Source: Amphibalanus amphitrite (Eukaryota; Arthropoda; Thecostraca; Balanomorpha; Balanidae). Taken from it: a stretch of 64,000 nt of DNA. The notes under the pieces were generated by a model. It was not told the origin of the DNA. It saw only the letters and a program-made list of their open reading frames with translations, and searched no databases. Both the position numbers and the translations under genes were made by a program. The stretch covers positions 62,001 through 126,000 of the forward strand of contig NW_024882917.1 of the NCBI RefSeq assembly GCF_019059575.1, read 5' to 3'. Positions 32,867 through 45,229 of the stretch are shown here, piece by piece (the first letter of the stretch is position 1; each line of letters begins with the position of its first letter).

Positions 32867-32952
32867 CTGAACGGCAGAGCACCTCTCCAAGAGATAAACA
32901 CAAACACACCCGGCAGCGCACTGCATTTCCCGCCGGGCGCCACACTTATATA
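32867..32952 (-). promoter_or_regulatory. TATA-box promoter and short 5'UTR exon (minus strand)
   Basis: On the minus strand TATATAAG (32945-32952) is followed about 30 bp downstream by an initiator-like GCAGTG (about 32917-32922). A GC-rich leader follows, then a consensus donor CAG|GTAAGCA (GT at 32865-32866). This is the layout of a TATA promoter with a ~54-nt non-coding first exon. The first compatible acceptor of a real gene downstream is at 29157-29158 in front of paralog 2, so I suggest this is its promoter. The link is an inference. Confidence 0.4.
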
Positions 32953-33454
32953 TTGCATGTCTCGGCATCGCTACCTCCTCTGTCGGCTCGACTTTGTCCA
33001 TGCGCTTCCGTGCACCGACCCAAGCCACAGTCGCACGTCTATGCGTGAGGCTAATGTGTCGCTAGCTGTGGAAACGAGGCGAGGGAGTGAAAGAGAAGCA
33101 CCTGACGCCACTGGCGGGGCCATGTTTTTGGTCATACAGTATGCAACAGATGGTAAACAGTCGGTGGTTGACGCACTGGCTTTCGATAGTGGCAAGAATT
33201 GGTGGTGAGGCATGAAAGGTTTATGAGTGGTGTTTTTGCTAGGTTTAGAGGTATTTTGGTATTTTGACCTACGTCAAGGGACGCAACATGACCTTTGACC
33301 TTCTTTAAAATATCGGAAACAGCAGAAAAGCGGTTCTCATTGGTTCACATTGATATACGATTCCGAATATGTGACTTGAGGAAATCAAAATAGGACGGAA
33401 CTAAGAGAGAAATAGGCCTTACAAACTATACAGATTTTAGGTCTTTTTTAAAAG

Positions 33455-34170
33455 CAGAGACAGTTTAGTCGTTCCCTGCGGCAGAGGTGTGTTGGCCCCC
33501 CCCCCCCCGCCCCCTGACGTTTATTTGCGGTGGCTTAGAGTGCATTACAGAGAGCTGAATATATGCTAACGTGATCTTTGATTCAAGCCATGGGAAGCAG
33601 GGACTGCTTCTATTGCATTTTCAGGTAAGATCAGTTCATTGACCTATCACATTCTACATGGACCTCTGTATGATTCAGAAATGTCGCAGTTTCGTAATGC
33701 CCTCATCTCAGTGCTGGCAAACGTCTGGCATGTTGAATGAAGCTTTCAGGGAGTAATGAGCTTCTGGGAAGGTACTAATGAGCTCAAAATACACTGCCAA
33801 ATTGAATGACATACTATACGACATTTCCCTTCCTCGGCCAGCCTCATAACTGGGGCAGCTTTCACCTGACCTTGACTTGAGGTCAACGTCCAAGTCGGCC
33901 CTGCTCAATCAGAAGTATCTGAATCGACTTGAGTATGCACAATAAATACCATGAACATAAAAAACACATATTTTTGGACATTTTTTGCGGGGGGAGTCTA
34001 TCACAAAACCAGATCCATTCCTTGGATCACTTGACATTACCTCAGAGGTCACCGGTTGAGCTGAGACCCTGCGAATTGGGCACCAGTTGCGGCGATTCGT
34101 AGCGTATTTTTTTCAAAAGGTTCTTGCTCAATTAGGACAAAACGGCAATAGGATCACCCTCCCCGATCGA
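33455..34170. mobile_element. degenerate TTAA-type transposon remnant (subfamily F)
   Basis: A C-run at about 33497-33518, AGGTCA-rich sequence, and a right side resembling the right end of 40310-41344 (CAGAGGTCACCGGTTGA, then the CGGCGATTCGTAGCG stretch). Ends are not preserved, so limits are approximate. Confidence 0.5.
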
Positions 34171-36260
34171 TTAACCCTCGCCCGCACATGGGGGGGGGGG
34201 TGGTTGCCACCCCCCCCCCAGGCAGTCTTTCTACTCTGCACTCCACATTTTTAGAGCTAGAAGGCTGATTTTTCGTATAGCTGCTCGTCTATCCTTTCTT
34301 GATGTCCACTGAAAATTTCAAGTTTCTGTGATTTTTGGTTTCGGAGATATGACCTTGTTTTTCAGGTCATGTCATGACCCAAATGGCCAATTCTCAACAT
34401 CTTGCGTTTGCCATGGGCCTTGTGAGCTTTTGACACCCTGATTTCGGCCTTTTTTGTCAGTCTTACCTCCCACCTATCATGGAACATGTTGTTCGACGAT
34501 GTACAGGGGTCAAGGTCAGGGTCAAGGTCAACCTAGGTCATCTAAGATAACCTTCGCCCTAGTGGGGGGGGGGCATATGTTACCACCCTGTCGCGTTTTT
34601 TGCGTGTGACTAAAAAACCGCGGCGCGTAGCGCCGCGCCGCTTGGGGTAGCTTTTGGTACATCAATTTTGGACAATGTGTGAAATTTTTGACCCCAGGTC
34701 ATGTCAGGTCAGGTCACCAGGTCTAGTTAACTGACTAAGCCTAAAAAAAGTTTGCAATCATGTCCAGCCTGCAGTGTTTGTCAGAAAGGTTTTAAACTTG
34801 GTGGAATGCATGCTGTTATGGGCGCCTACAATTTGTATATCTCGGATTTTTTATATCCGTGACCTAAGGTCAGGTCAGTGGCGTGACCTTTCCATTACAA
34901 GTCAATGGAGAAAATGAAAATGCCTCTAGATCCGTGTGTACGCATCGGAACAGTCCAAATATTTCAGAATCACAATGATTTAGTCCACTCGTGATGACCA
35001 AGGTGTCATTTTTGCTGATAGCCTCTAGACAGGTCATCCGAGGTCACTTGAGGCTACAAACAGTTTTTTGCCAATAACTCGCGATTGGAAAGAGATAGAA
35101 CGCTGGGGATGGTCTCATTGTGTTTGTCTTGTTGAGACGCATCGACTGATATGCAACATGACCTTTTCCGGTCAGGTCATGACCTTGACCTGAGGTCAAA
35201 TTTTCAAGTTGACCTGTCAAGGTCATATTATAGTTCATTCGACGCGTCTCGGCGAGGGGAACACGATTCTGGCCATAGAAATGTCGTGGCGTTTTGTAGT
35301 CGAAAGTTATTGTCGAAAAACACTTTCCTTAAAAACAGCTATTTTTGGAGTTTTTGCCCTCTGGAGGCTAAACCGTTGACCTGAGGTCAATATTGATAAT
35401 GACCTTTTCAAAAGAAGAGTTCAAAAGCTATCGTTTTCTCTTCCATGCATTTTTCTAGCCACCATAGTTCCTGAGATAGCGGCATGTTTTCTGAAAAATA
35501 TAATGGCAATTGGCAAATTTTGACCTTTGATGACCTCTGGTGACCCCAATATTGCTCTAAGGTGAAAAATGACCGAATACTTTCAAACGTACGCATTGAG
35601 AGCTATCGACTGCTTTTTACCGCGTCTTTCTAGCCCTCTTAGTTTTTGAGTTAGAGGCGGGTGGTAACATATGCCCCCCCTCACTAGGGCGAAGTTGGCT
35701 GAGACCGCCACTGGGGCGCGGGATAATTGCGTTTTAGGCAAGCTGAATTTACTTTTTGTGAAGTTTTTTGACTGCATTTTTGGTAAAAGCTTCTCAGATC
35801 ATGATTTCATGTGATATGGACCCAAAAACAATCGGTGCACACATCAGTATACACACAGACACACACAGACATACAAACACATATAATTGACCTTGACCTA
35901 ACTTGACCTGAAATGACCTCAGCAGCAAAATTCTGGTCGGATAGTGTGACAAAGAGGTTCTAGCTGGCTTGGCACCAGAAAACAGCATCGTCATCGGTAT
36001 TTGATAAGCAGCGCACTTGATATCCAACGGTGACCCAAAACAGCAACATTTTTTAGTTTGACCTGACCTGGAAGGTCAATGACTGACCTGAGAAGGTAAA
36101 ACTGGGTATCATTGGATTCGTCTCTTCCCAAAGAATCTTTTTGGTCTTTACTGCTAAGCTCTATCTCCAACAGGAACGAAATGGCGCGGGGGGGTGGCAA
36201 CCACCCCCCCCCCCATGTGCGTTCTAGGATGGGAAAATGGCATGTGCGGGCGAGGGTTAA
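34171..36260. mobile_element. TTAA-flanked transposon (subfamily C, reverse orientation) with nested insertion
   Basis: TTAA at 34171-34174 and 36257-36260, ends CCCTCGCCCGCACATG and inverse. It aligns in reverse along 20629-21544. About 914 bp remain after the element at 34547-35726 is removed, against 916 bp in the other copy. G-run/C-run hairpins are present at both ends. Confidence 0.92.
34547..35726. mobile_element. CCC...GGG transposon (subfamily E) inserted at ATAA instead of TTAA
   Basis: ATAA at 34547-34550 and again at 35723-35726 flank ends CCTTCGCCCTAGTGGG and GCCACTGGGGCGCGGG. The empty site is seen in the related host copy at 20629-21544, which reads ACATAATTGCG in reverse. The sister copy at 46442-47628 has ordinary TTAA flanks. 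The internal palindrome is the CCGCGGCGCGTAGCGCCGC variant. Confidence 0.85.
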
Positions 36261-36723
36261 GAAAGACTTAAGTTCAGTCAAAATATAACGTCACCCTTCA
36301 AATTGAAATATCTTAGAATCAAAAGTGATTTTCCTCCATCACTACCATCTTCCGTCAAACCTTCTCTTTCAGCAATGTCTGCCGTCTGCATTCCTGTTTA
36401 ACAAACAGTAGTCATCTCTCAAAGTGGACCCCCGCGGCGCCATTCAGCGTTTGTTTGCTGATAAAGAACCCAGGCACAGTGGGCTGGCTCCGTGGTTTTT
36501 ATCTCACGAGGACATGACGCGGCGACTTGGTGGCACTTCCCTGCGGAGATGGGATGGGAAAGGAGACCGCGGGCGCGAACAAAAAGAGACCGCAGCATCC
36601 GGGCGGCACGGGGCCACCGTGCCAAAGCAGGCGGGAGGGGGACGGGGACGGGGACGGTGACTCCGGCAGGGAGGGGGAGAGGGAAAGCCTGCTTATATGT
36701 GGATATGTAAAGCAATTAATTAC
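36261..36723. other. no gene supported; CpG-rich patch
   Basis: A GC- and CpG-rich stretch at about 36425-36690 has several overlapping open frames in all directions, as expected from composition. It could be a promoter region, but no TATA box or splice donor stands out. Confidence 0.3.
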
Positions 36724-37633
36724 TTAACCCTATTAGTTAGTGGCAGGGGGGGGGGGGTTGTTTTCATCCACCCCTCAGGTTTTTCGGGAATATCTCCGAA
36801 ACCGCTGAAGCTACGATGCTGAAATTTTCTGACTTTTCCTAAAACTAAATTGGGCACATTCCCTGAAAATTTCAAGTTCATAACTTTACCAGGGGCGACT
36901 CCAGAGCACTGGGAATTGGGGGGTCCTATTCGTGAAGCGAGTCATTTGGGCGAAGATCACGATGCTGATGTATTATAACTGTATGCACCAGTTTTACGAA
37001 CAGTGAATGAAAGGTATCATGTGATAACATATACAAAGTTATTGCGCATCCTCTTTTGACACGTTTTTGCTATAATAGGCGGATCCAGGCGTCCAAAAAG
37101 GGGGTTATGTTTTACCTCCCAACAAAGGTGCCCTGACACCGCCTAGGCATGACCAATACAATTGTAGTCGTTCTCTCATAAGAAAATTGTAACATAACAA
37201 GACCATTACCACCCTTTTTAGAAACAGTACCAACAAAAACCTTATTTACTATACTTTTTGTGTACCCCCAATCTCAATGATCTGTATCCGCCTATGATTT
37301 TTGAAAATGCATATTTTTAGGATCCATGTGAATTCCTGGTTCATTCTCTATCGATCGGCAAAAGTTGCGTTAAGATTGGTTCAGAAACCTGGCCGTGATA
37401 AACAGTCTAAAATGTATCTGCAATTTGCCCGTTTTTACCCCCCTCTACCCCCTATTGACATTTTCTTAATTTTTTGTTTTTTAGAAATGTAGATCACGTT
37501 GAGCGAAATCGAATGCGGTTTGAATTTTGAAAATCGGCCCGTTAGATCTCGAGATATCAAGGGGGGTCGTAAACAGCCCCCCCCCCCCTGCCACTAATAG
37601 GGGTAGCCAGGAGCCTGCCACTAATAGGGTTAA
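36724..37633. mobile_element. TTAA-flanked transposon (subfamily H)
   Basis: TTAA at 36724-36727 followed by CCCTATTAGTTAGTGGCAGG. The right end CCTGCCACTAATAGGG occurs twice (about 37586-37601 and 37614-37629) before TTAA at 37630-37633, so the right terminus is duplicated. G-run and C-run are at the two ends. A hAT-like fragment sits inside. Confidence 0.82.
36890..37296. mobile_element. hAT-like fragment(s) inside subfamily H element
   Basis: CAGGGGCGACTCCAGAGC at 36890 resembles the left end of 25532-26014. CTGTATCCGCCTATG at about 37282-37296 resembles its inverted right end. A second left-end-like motif (ATAGGCGGATCCAG) is at 37075. Target duplications are unclear, so one nested pair or two adjacent relics are possible. 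Confidence 0.5.
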
Positions 37634-38379
37634 CGCTCCGAAGTTATTGCGGCATCACATTTGAAATGCCGACGCATGTAATAATGTTTCATGTAGAAAA
37701 CAGTTCGAGTTATATTGATAAAAGATTGAGTATAAACCTCGACGAACTTTATGGGAACAATCGATTGTAGACGTTCCGGTTGCAACGCCAAAATATTTAA
37801 TGAAGCAAAAATGAATAAACGAATATGCTGGTAAATTTTAGGAAAATAAATAAGAAATAGTTAGATACGCATGCAAAGACAACAAACGTCAATAAAAAGG
37901 GTGCCTATATTACACAACTTGCAAGTCATCAACGATACGGGGCAGTATCCTGGACCAAGTTCCCGGAACCTGCCTACCACCCGACCCATATCACGACTAC
38001 AAAAACACCCCGCATCCTGCCGGAGGTGCGGCCTACATTTTTTTTCGCCGCGAGCCTCGCTAATGCCCACCGATGAATGGTGGTACGTGCCAGCGTGCCA
38101 TGTCGGATCATCCCGTCTGCGCTTCCTCAACAGGAGGTGTTCACAGGGAGAAAAAGCGCGAGTGCCGAGCTAACAAAGGTTTGGAAGTGTTGAAGGCTTG
38201 AAAGCACGCACATAGTGAAAGGAAGAGTGATAGTGAGTGCTGGCTGATAAGGGGAGTGTGGTCTGATTTGTTTGCTTTGATTCGCTTGTGATTTTCAGCT
38301 GTGCAGATTAGGTATTGTTTTGTCGTGTATGGGTTTGGTAAGAAAACAAATGTGCTTACCTGCCAGCGCAATGACATTG
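37634..38379. other. no gene supported
   Basis: Open frames on both strands at 37861-38173 overlap each other. CTGGCAG|GTAAGCAC on the minus strand near 38357 looks like a splice donor, hinting at a first exon of a minus-strand transcript, but no partner exon is evident. Confidence 0.25.
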
Positions 38380-39178
38380 TGTTCAGCTGCACCCGAACCT
38401 TCAGGGCCGAGTGCACGTAGATGCACGCGTGTCCCGTGGACGAGGCGCCTATTTCGGTCTCTCCCGAGCGGGTTTGTTCAGCTCGCAGCTCCCTGGCCCT
38501 GACGGGCCCTGACAAAGCTTTCCTTTGGCGAGCCATAGTATCCCCGACCCTGTTATTTGGTTGTGCTCTGTGCCCTCTGGGACCCGCCGACATCTCTCGT
38601 CTCGAGTCCTGGCAAGCAGCAACAGTCAAAGCTGCCTTACGTTTGCCATCCAGAGCCCACCACACAGCTTTGCTCGCTGCTCTGCACATACCGAAGGTGC
38701 AGGAGACTCTACGTCGCTCCATCATCGCGTGCTTCCGTGATGCGTTCCGCGAAAATCACCGCCTACGCCAAATTCTGGTTGCCAGCCTGGCCACTCTTGT
38801 TCTTGGGGATGCCTCATCGGGACACTGCGCGCCTATCGTTAGATGTATGTTCATCGTATGTGGGGCCAATATGAGTGTGCTTCTACAGGTTGCTGGAGGT
38901 CATATTCCACCTGAGATCATGTACACCCCCCTGTGGAGTCACCGACTCGCTCAGTTGGCTCCTGGCTCAGAACACTGGGGAGGCATGGGCACTAATACAA
39001 ATGATATTAGCGCCACCCATATGATAGTGTTATGTTGTTTTTGGTATGCCTATGTTTTGGTGTAGGTATGATTGTGCATATGTTTTCTGGCGTATGTCTT
39101 GTGTGCATTGTGTATGTTTGTTATGCCCATGCTTGTCTTGTCTCTAGACGTAATACAATTGATGATGATGATGATGAT
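38380..39178 (+). mobile_element. 5'-truncated non-LTR retrotransposon, 3' end
   Basis: The plus-strand frame around 38480-38960 encodes a peptide like the post-RT region of LINEs (LWRAIVSPTLLFGCALCPLG, then a Leu/Arg-rich stretch through LRLPSRAHHTALLAALHIPK). It ends 3' with a (GAT)n-type tail at about 39160-39178. An adjacent 10-bp duplication (GGGCCCTGAC-like, about 38496-38516) shifts the frame relative to upstream LINE-like sequence. No RT catalytic motif and no target duplication were found. Confidence 0.5.
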
Positions 39179-40309
39179 TGCTGTGCAAAGCAATGCATTG
39201 GCATTAACAAAACTACACCACCTAGCTACCTCCTAGTTATGATTCCTATCCCACACAACATCTTCATCTCCCGTTCGTCGCAGCTCCAAAACGCCACCCG
39301 GAGGCGAAAGTGCGCAGCGAAAGCCGGCACCAGTGAGCTCGATTCTTCCCGCGCGCGTGCACCGCGTGTGGATGTCGGGACTGAAGGTGGCGTTTTTGCG
39401 TCGGACGACCCGGCATAGGTGGCCTGAGAGACTGGCCGATGGGACACTGAGCGTGCCGAGAGAGAGGAAACGGGGACGGTAGAGGTCGGGGAGGGAGAGG
39501 GAGAGAGATAGATAGAGGTCGAGGGTAAATAAGGAGATGTTAGAAAGAATTGGGAGTTTTCGAAAGGGCACAGAAATGTTGAGAGAAGTTGGGGAATTGG
39601 AAAAACGAATTTGGTCGAAAAGTGTTCAGATAACCAGTGATGCCCATGACAAACAGAATACCTATAGGAAAGCAGAACACCAGATAAGAGAAAAATTAAA
39701 AGACATGTAAAAAGGTTTGGACACCAGGCTGTAGATTATGCTTACATACTTTATTGAATAAATGGGGTTGAATAGACAGCAACGCAAACGCAGGTGTGTC
39801 TAAATAACCTTGCGGGAACATATATTCTGTCATAAAACTCATAGATAGGGGGAGATACCACAACTCTGCGCTTCACTATTGTAGGATCTAGCCCGGACAC
39901 CACACACTTTTCCGAGCACCGTCCAAGCTCGTATGCGTGCGGAGCCGTGACTTTTGGTCACACTTTTGAGCGCCGTAAGAAGCTCTAAACCGTGGGATTG
40001 CTCGCGCATTTAGACCGTACTTTCACTACTTTACGGACCAGTTCAGTCGTTTTGTCTCTGCCGTCGTTGCATGTCTGGCTGCGTGCGTCCGTGCGCATGG
40101 GAAGGAGGAGGGGGGTTGGGGTGTCATAAAGGGAAGGTGAAGTGTCACAGAGGACGGAAATCTGTCATGGAAGACGGGTGAGGTGTCACAAAGATCACCT
40201 TAGGTGTCACAAAGGTGACTGAAGGCATTACTAAAGGGTGATTAGAGGTATTTATGAACAATGGTTGCAGTTTGATTTTTTTTTTAAAAGGGCATCTGGC
40301 TTATTGCTG
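39179..40309. other. no gene seen
   Basis: GC-richer at 39280-39420, with a short GA-rich run on the plus strand (about 39485-39530). No supported exon. Confidence 0.35.
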
Positions 40310-41344
40310 TTAACCCTCGCCGGCCGAGGGGGGGGGGCGGGTGCCGCCCCCCCCCCCCATAGGGTTTTTTCGCGATAGCTCCGAACACGTTGGCGATAGA
40401 GAGCTGAAACTTGGCGTATCTGACCTTCGATCCAAGCCGCATCTTTTGACACCAATCGCATTTTTGGGTCAGGTCAGGTCACTGACCTATGACGTCATAA
40501 GTGAACCTCTGCACGGTCTTCAGATGTCGCAACTTCGCAACGCCCTCACTGCCAGAGAAGATGTTACAGGGAAAGGAAACTTGCAGGATCTTGTATCCAT
40601 TATGAGTCTCACAATTTGTATATCTCGGATTTTTCCTAAAGGTCATATGAGGTCAGGTCATTTTCGTGACATCACCATTATAAGTCAATGGGGAAAAATG
40701 AAAACTGCTATTCTGGCGCCGGGAACGATCTCCAACTATCTCAAGCACACAGAATCGTGATTTGATGCACTCCTTGCAAGGTGAGATGCGTCACTTTTGC
40801 AATGTTGACCTTGCGTGACATCATTTATGACGTCATCAAGGTCATATTAGTTTTTCGTCAATAACTCTTGATCAAATTGAGCTAGCGAGTCGGGAAAGCC
40901 ACCAATGGACTCAGGAAGACCTGCCAAATCGAATGATATGCGACATGACCTCTTTCGACCAACTTCGTGACCTGGGGGTGCTGACCTGACCTTGACCTGA
41001 GGTCAACACCCCAAGTTGACCTGACCCGAACACAAAGTATACCATTCGACGCGCCTGAGCAAGGCGAACACGATGCTGCCAAAATCGCGGCTCTGCGGCC
41101 GTTTTTTGCGAAGTTATTCACCAAAAACTGAACCGTACCCTGGGGCACTTGACCTGACCTCAGAGGTCACCGGTTGACCTAGGACCTTAAAATCGGGTAC
41201 CAATCTCTGCGTCTCGTAACGGCGCACACGCTCGTTTTTTCCGCGACGCGCCAGCTCCACCAGGGGCGAAACGGCGAGGGGGGGTCGTACGCCCCCCCTC
41301 GGCCGGCGCGTATGTAGAAAACCAATAGGTCCGGCGAGGGTTCT
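40310..41344. mobile_element. TTAA-type transposon (subfamily F)
   Basis: TTAA at 40310-40313 followed by CCCTCGCCGGCCGAGGGG. The right end reads CCGGCGAGGG followed by TTCT (41341-41344), a decayed TTAA. The left hairpin of G-run, CGGGTGCCG and C-run is at about 40328-40360. The core contains TATGACGTCATA-like and AGGTCA motifs. A diverged copy is at 62841-63883. Confidence 0.8.
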
Positions 41345-42960
41345 TCCTCTTTGGGACGATAGAGACAGTTCTCGGTAGTATCTTAGGCATCCCAGGAATG
41401 CCAATAAAAGTGAAAAGGATTGAATAATGAGTTCTGACCACCAGCTTCCTCTCTCATAAGTTCCCCACCTCCACTTTATAACACGTCAATCACCAACCTT
41501 CGCTAGCCTTGTGCCAACAAACACTCGCCACTAATGGGGATGTTCGCGCTAAGAGTTCCGAAAAGTCTCGCCAGGTGGCAGCACGGTATGCTTTGGACAC
41601 AACGCGCCGGCCGGGCGCCGGCCGGGCCGCGGATAACACTGCGGGCGGCGAAGGCGGCCGACGCGCCGCGAACGGAAACTGCGTTCCATGTCTTTTTCAG
41701 GTTCATCATTTTGCTAAAATGAGTAGCTACAGTTGATTTCGATATTAGGAAGACAATGACGCGTATGAAAGGCAAACTACTACATCGTCATTGAGTGGAA
41801 GGAAAGGGAGCTGATCGAATGGTCACCAAAAGTTACGGAGTACGAAAGATACAATGTTATCACATATTTTAACTTACACAGTTGAAATTAAAAACCTTAT
41901 TACATTCAGACATATATTCACACGCATGAAACAATCGATTTGCAGCACACATTCCATGACAAGAACGCATACCTACGGTCTTAAGTTGACCTCTAGCGCT
42001 CGTCACTGTCAGATAAGTCAATCACATCCCTGTATATAGTTTGTACACTCTATTGACTTAACCCTTCATCCGGCATGCGTTCATTCTGTAATGATGGGCA
42101 ACGAATCACCGGCGATTTCTGCGTGGCTCTACATGACATCCTCGTCCGTTCCCCAGGTCAATTGGTTCGGTGACTTTCAAATTATAGCAGGCCCTTCCTC
42201 GGTCAGGCTTGATGGATCCACCGTCACTTTGCGCGGTACTTTTAAGACAGACTGTACCTACTACCAACACGACTGACTGATAACAATCTGATGCGAAAGG
42301 GACAATATCTCGTCGGTCTTCAGTTAAAGTTTAATATTCAGCGACACAAGTGTGAAGGCTGCCTGGAAAACTTGCAACAAACTAAGTAAACTAAGCTTGG
42401 CTTGTAATGGGCACAAACTTGTAATAAAGAGGTACTTAATTAACAAATCCACAATGTTCTGTTCAGTCAAGTAGCCTTCACATATGAAGCATTGCTATGA
42501 CTGCTCTTCTAGAGCTGATTGATAGCTTTTGAAGGAAGGAGCTGAGTGGCTGAGCCCTACCATTCACCACTTATCACCTTCAACAATTGCTTAAGGCATG
42601 CAGTTCTCTATCACTAGAAAATATCTGAGTATCTGACAATTTGCTGGCTCTCATTTGTGTATGATGCAACACGCTTTGCATCAGTGATGCTATGACACAA
42701 AATGTTGAACACTAGCATAGGTTGCAATGTAGATCCAAGGTGTCCCAGAAGCCAGAGCAAAAATTGACAACTTAATCAACTTCATGATTGTGGTAAAACT
42801 CCACTGCTTGACTACACAGAGCACCGACTGTTTGCTCCTCTAAACTTTCACCAAAGGAAGTGTTGCTGATGTCATTTGTAGCAGCAGTGACACTGGTAAC
42901 TTCAAATCACAGGATCTGGTAGCATCCATGCTCTTGAATCTGGATCTTATCAATGCAGCA
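41345..42960. other. no gene seen
   Basis: Mostly AT-rich unique sequence with a short GC-rich patch (41590-41680). No supported exon beyond the possible terminal exon described next. Confidence 0.35.
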
Positions 42961-44300
42961 TTGCACCTGTGAATAAATGAAAAATGGCATAAGACAGGGA
43001 AAGATCTTGGCAAGTCATAATGAGATACATATGTTTAGCATGCATGGATAAAATGACATTATATACTGAAGCAATTAGCAAAACATTGCAGTTTAAGCAC
43101 AGTTGAAATCTGATATGATGAACTGGATACAGTGACTTCATCAAGACCCATGAACTTTACACAAAGTATTTGCAATTTTGAAATGCACTTTTATTGCAGT
43201 TACCTATACAAATATTCTAGAAGGTGAAAATTTATTTTAAAAAACAACAAAAAACTTGCCCGTATTTAGTTGCTAAAAAAGCTGAGTGAATATTCTAAAA
43301 TAGTGTTCACTTCAGTGTGAATCAAAACTTAGAGTAAACAACAATTTACCTGATGAAATGAAGATATTATATCAATAATGAGTACCTAGCTTTCCGTGGT
43401 AATGAGTTAAAAAAAAAACATTTTGCAAGAAAGGCTATCAGTTACTTCTGGATGATATGCTGCAGTGCACAAGCTGTTCACCAACTCCTACCTGGTCTTT
43501 CAGTGGGATTCCTCTGTATGCACCTCAGAACTTCATCCGCAGGGCTGGTTCCTTCATACGCAGGTCCTCTGCCGTCCTTGATTCCTCGGACTCCATCCTG
43601 ACAACTCCGCACCAGAAACATTATTGCACTGGGCACCTGTAACACCATGTAGGATGATCAATACTTGTAACAATTCATAAATAGTAGGTAGCTTAGTGTT
43701 CTATTACATACACCTTCTGGTTGCTGGTGTCAAAATAGTAATTTGTCTTTTTCCATCATAACCTTTAGCTGCTTGCAATATCTTTGGTACCAGACAAAGT
43801 AGAACACTGCTAAAATGCTTGCAATAAATCTTGAATTTATATAATCATTCTCAGCAGCATGTATCATCTTTTAATGCCTTTCTCAAAGGGTGCAGGTCAA
43901 TTTCCTATATTGATATGCCCATTAACTTATACAGGTAAATTACCTCATATGGGCAATACAAGATCCAGCTATGAGTTAAGTTAGACTATTCTATACTCTT
44001 GGTTATGCTCGCCATAAAAAAAAATGTCGGGAAACGTGTTTAACATCGATGGAATTACCGTTTGGAGTCGGTCTATCTTCGGCTTCTCGCCTCTCTTCGG
44101 CTACGTCAATTGAAGCCTTTCTAAGTCTCCTGTCCTTTGTAAACTTGCCTTTCCATGTTTGTGACACTTGCTGAATATAAATTCACAACCCATCTGAGCA
44201 AAATTCAAATCAATTGCTATCAAATTCACCGAAATTCAGTCCCCCGAACCGACACCGCACGGACTCCACACAGTGCAAAACACAGTGGCGCATTCGCCGC
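42900..44300 (-). ncRNA. possible spliced transcript of low coding potential
   Basis: On the minus strand three segments have paired splice signals. The first, from a CpG-richer start region (about 44200-44300), ends at the donor before 44059. The second is an exon at 43492-43636 with TTACAG acceptor and GTAGG donor. The third begins at 42966 after TTCACAG. The first segment could encode a charged peptide (TWKGKFTKDRRLRKA), but joining the exons gives no long frame starting with Met. It may be a lncRNA, or a gene with missing exons. Low confidence. Confidence 0.25.
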
Positions 44301-44619
44301 CACAGTTTCTGTGTCCAAAGAAGGCAGTGCTGCCACCTGGTGAGGAAATAAGCCGAACATCCCCATTAAACCGTTTCACCCTCCTCATATTAAACCCTTC
44401 GCGTCTAATTACGCTGATGAGTACCGTCTTGTTGAATAGACGCCTCACGGTTACCCAAGTGAGTCCGGTTGGTTCCGTTCCGATCTCACGTCGTCCCCGT
44501 TTTACAGTCATCGTTCATCCTACAGACACACTGCCTCTGGCTCTCTCGTGGACAGCAAAAACGCCGCCTAAAAACGTGCGGCTTTGAGCTAATGGTCCCC
44601 GGTTGCCACTGCTGCCACC

Positions 44620-44656
44620 GCTAATGCCATCGCCATCGCCATCGCCATCGCCATAG
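44620..44656. repeat. (GCCATC)n microsatellite
   Basis: Several tandem copies of GCCATC, flanked by looser CATCGTTGCC variants to about 44740. Confidence 0.85.
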
Positions 44657-44812
44657 CTGTGTCATCGTGCCATCGTTGGCCAGACAGGTGGCAACGATAA
44701 GGCCATCGTTGCCGCCACCGATGGTAACGATGAAACCGGTGATGGGACTTTATGGAAACACTATATTGGAAGATGAGCGGTGAACATTGCGGGTGACTTG
44801 TTCATAGACCCG

Positions 44813-44882
44813 GGAACAGGGGGGGCAGCGGGGGCGCTTGCCCCCCCAACTTGGGAGCCGAGGGGGCGGCGCCCCCTCAACA
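44813..44882. repeat. GC-rich inverted repeats
   Basis: GGGGGCGCTTGCCCCCCC and GAGGGGGCGGCGCCCCCTC are two adjacent small palindromes. Open frames in both directions across them are compositional. Confidence 0.6.
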
Positions 44883-45229
44883 TTGAGGCAGCGAGAAAGG
44901 ATCTGTCCTCCCTTTTCCGGACTTCTTTCCTTCTTGTTTCCTTTATACATCTAAACATCAACACATGGCATTTTCCTTGCCATCTGAATGGTTTCTGCTG
45001 ATGCAGTATCGATTTGACAACATCTGCTGTTGTCATCCCGCTTTGGTTTGGGCCTGACCTTGGCCATAAGTTTGGCAGGCCAGATTTTATACTGGACCAT
45101 TTTGAGTCAACTTTGATAAATACATAACGTACAACAGTGGTAAAATCGTTGCTATAGGTATAACACAGTTTATTCCGCTCCGGGTGTGAGGGAGGGGTGT
45201 GGGACAGTGAGTGTACTGACCTGGCGCCC

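Noticed and set aside
32678-33208. 176-codon plus-strand frame
   Set aside because: It overlaps four other open frames and runs against the TATA-donor arrangement on the minus strand, which is the better explanation of the composition.
38141-38725. 194-codon minus-strand frame as a gene
   Set aside because: It lies opposite a LINE-like peptide on the plus strand, shows no domain, and its open length is explained by GC-rich composition. A splice donor near 38357 falls inside it.
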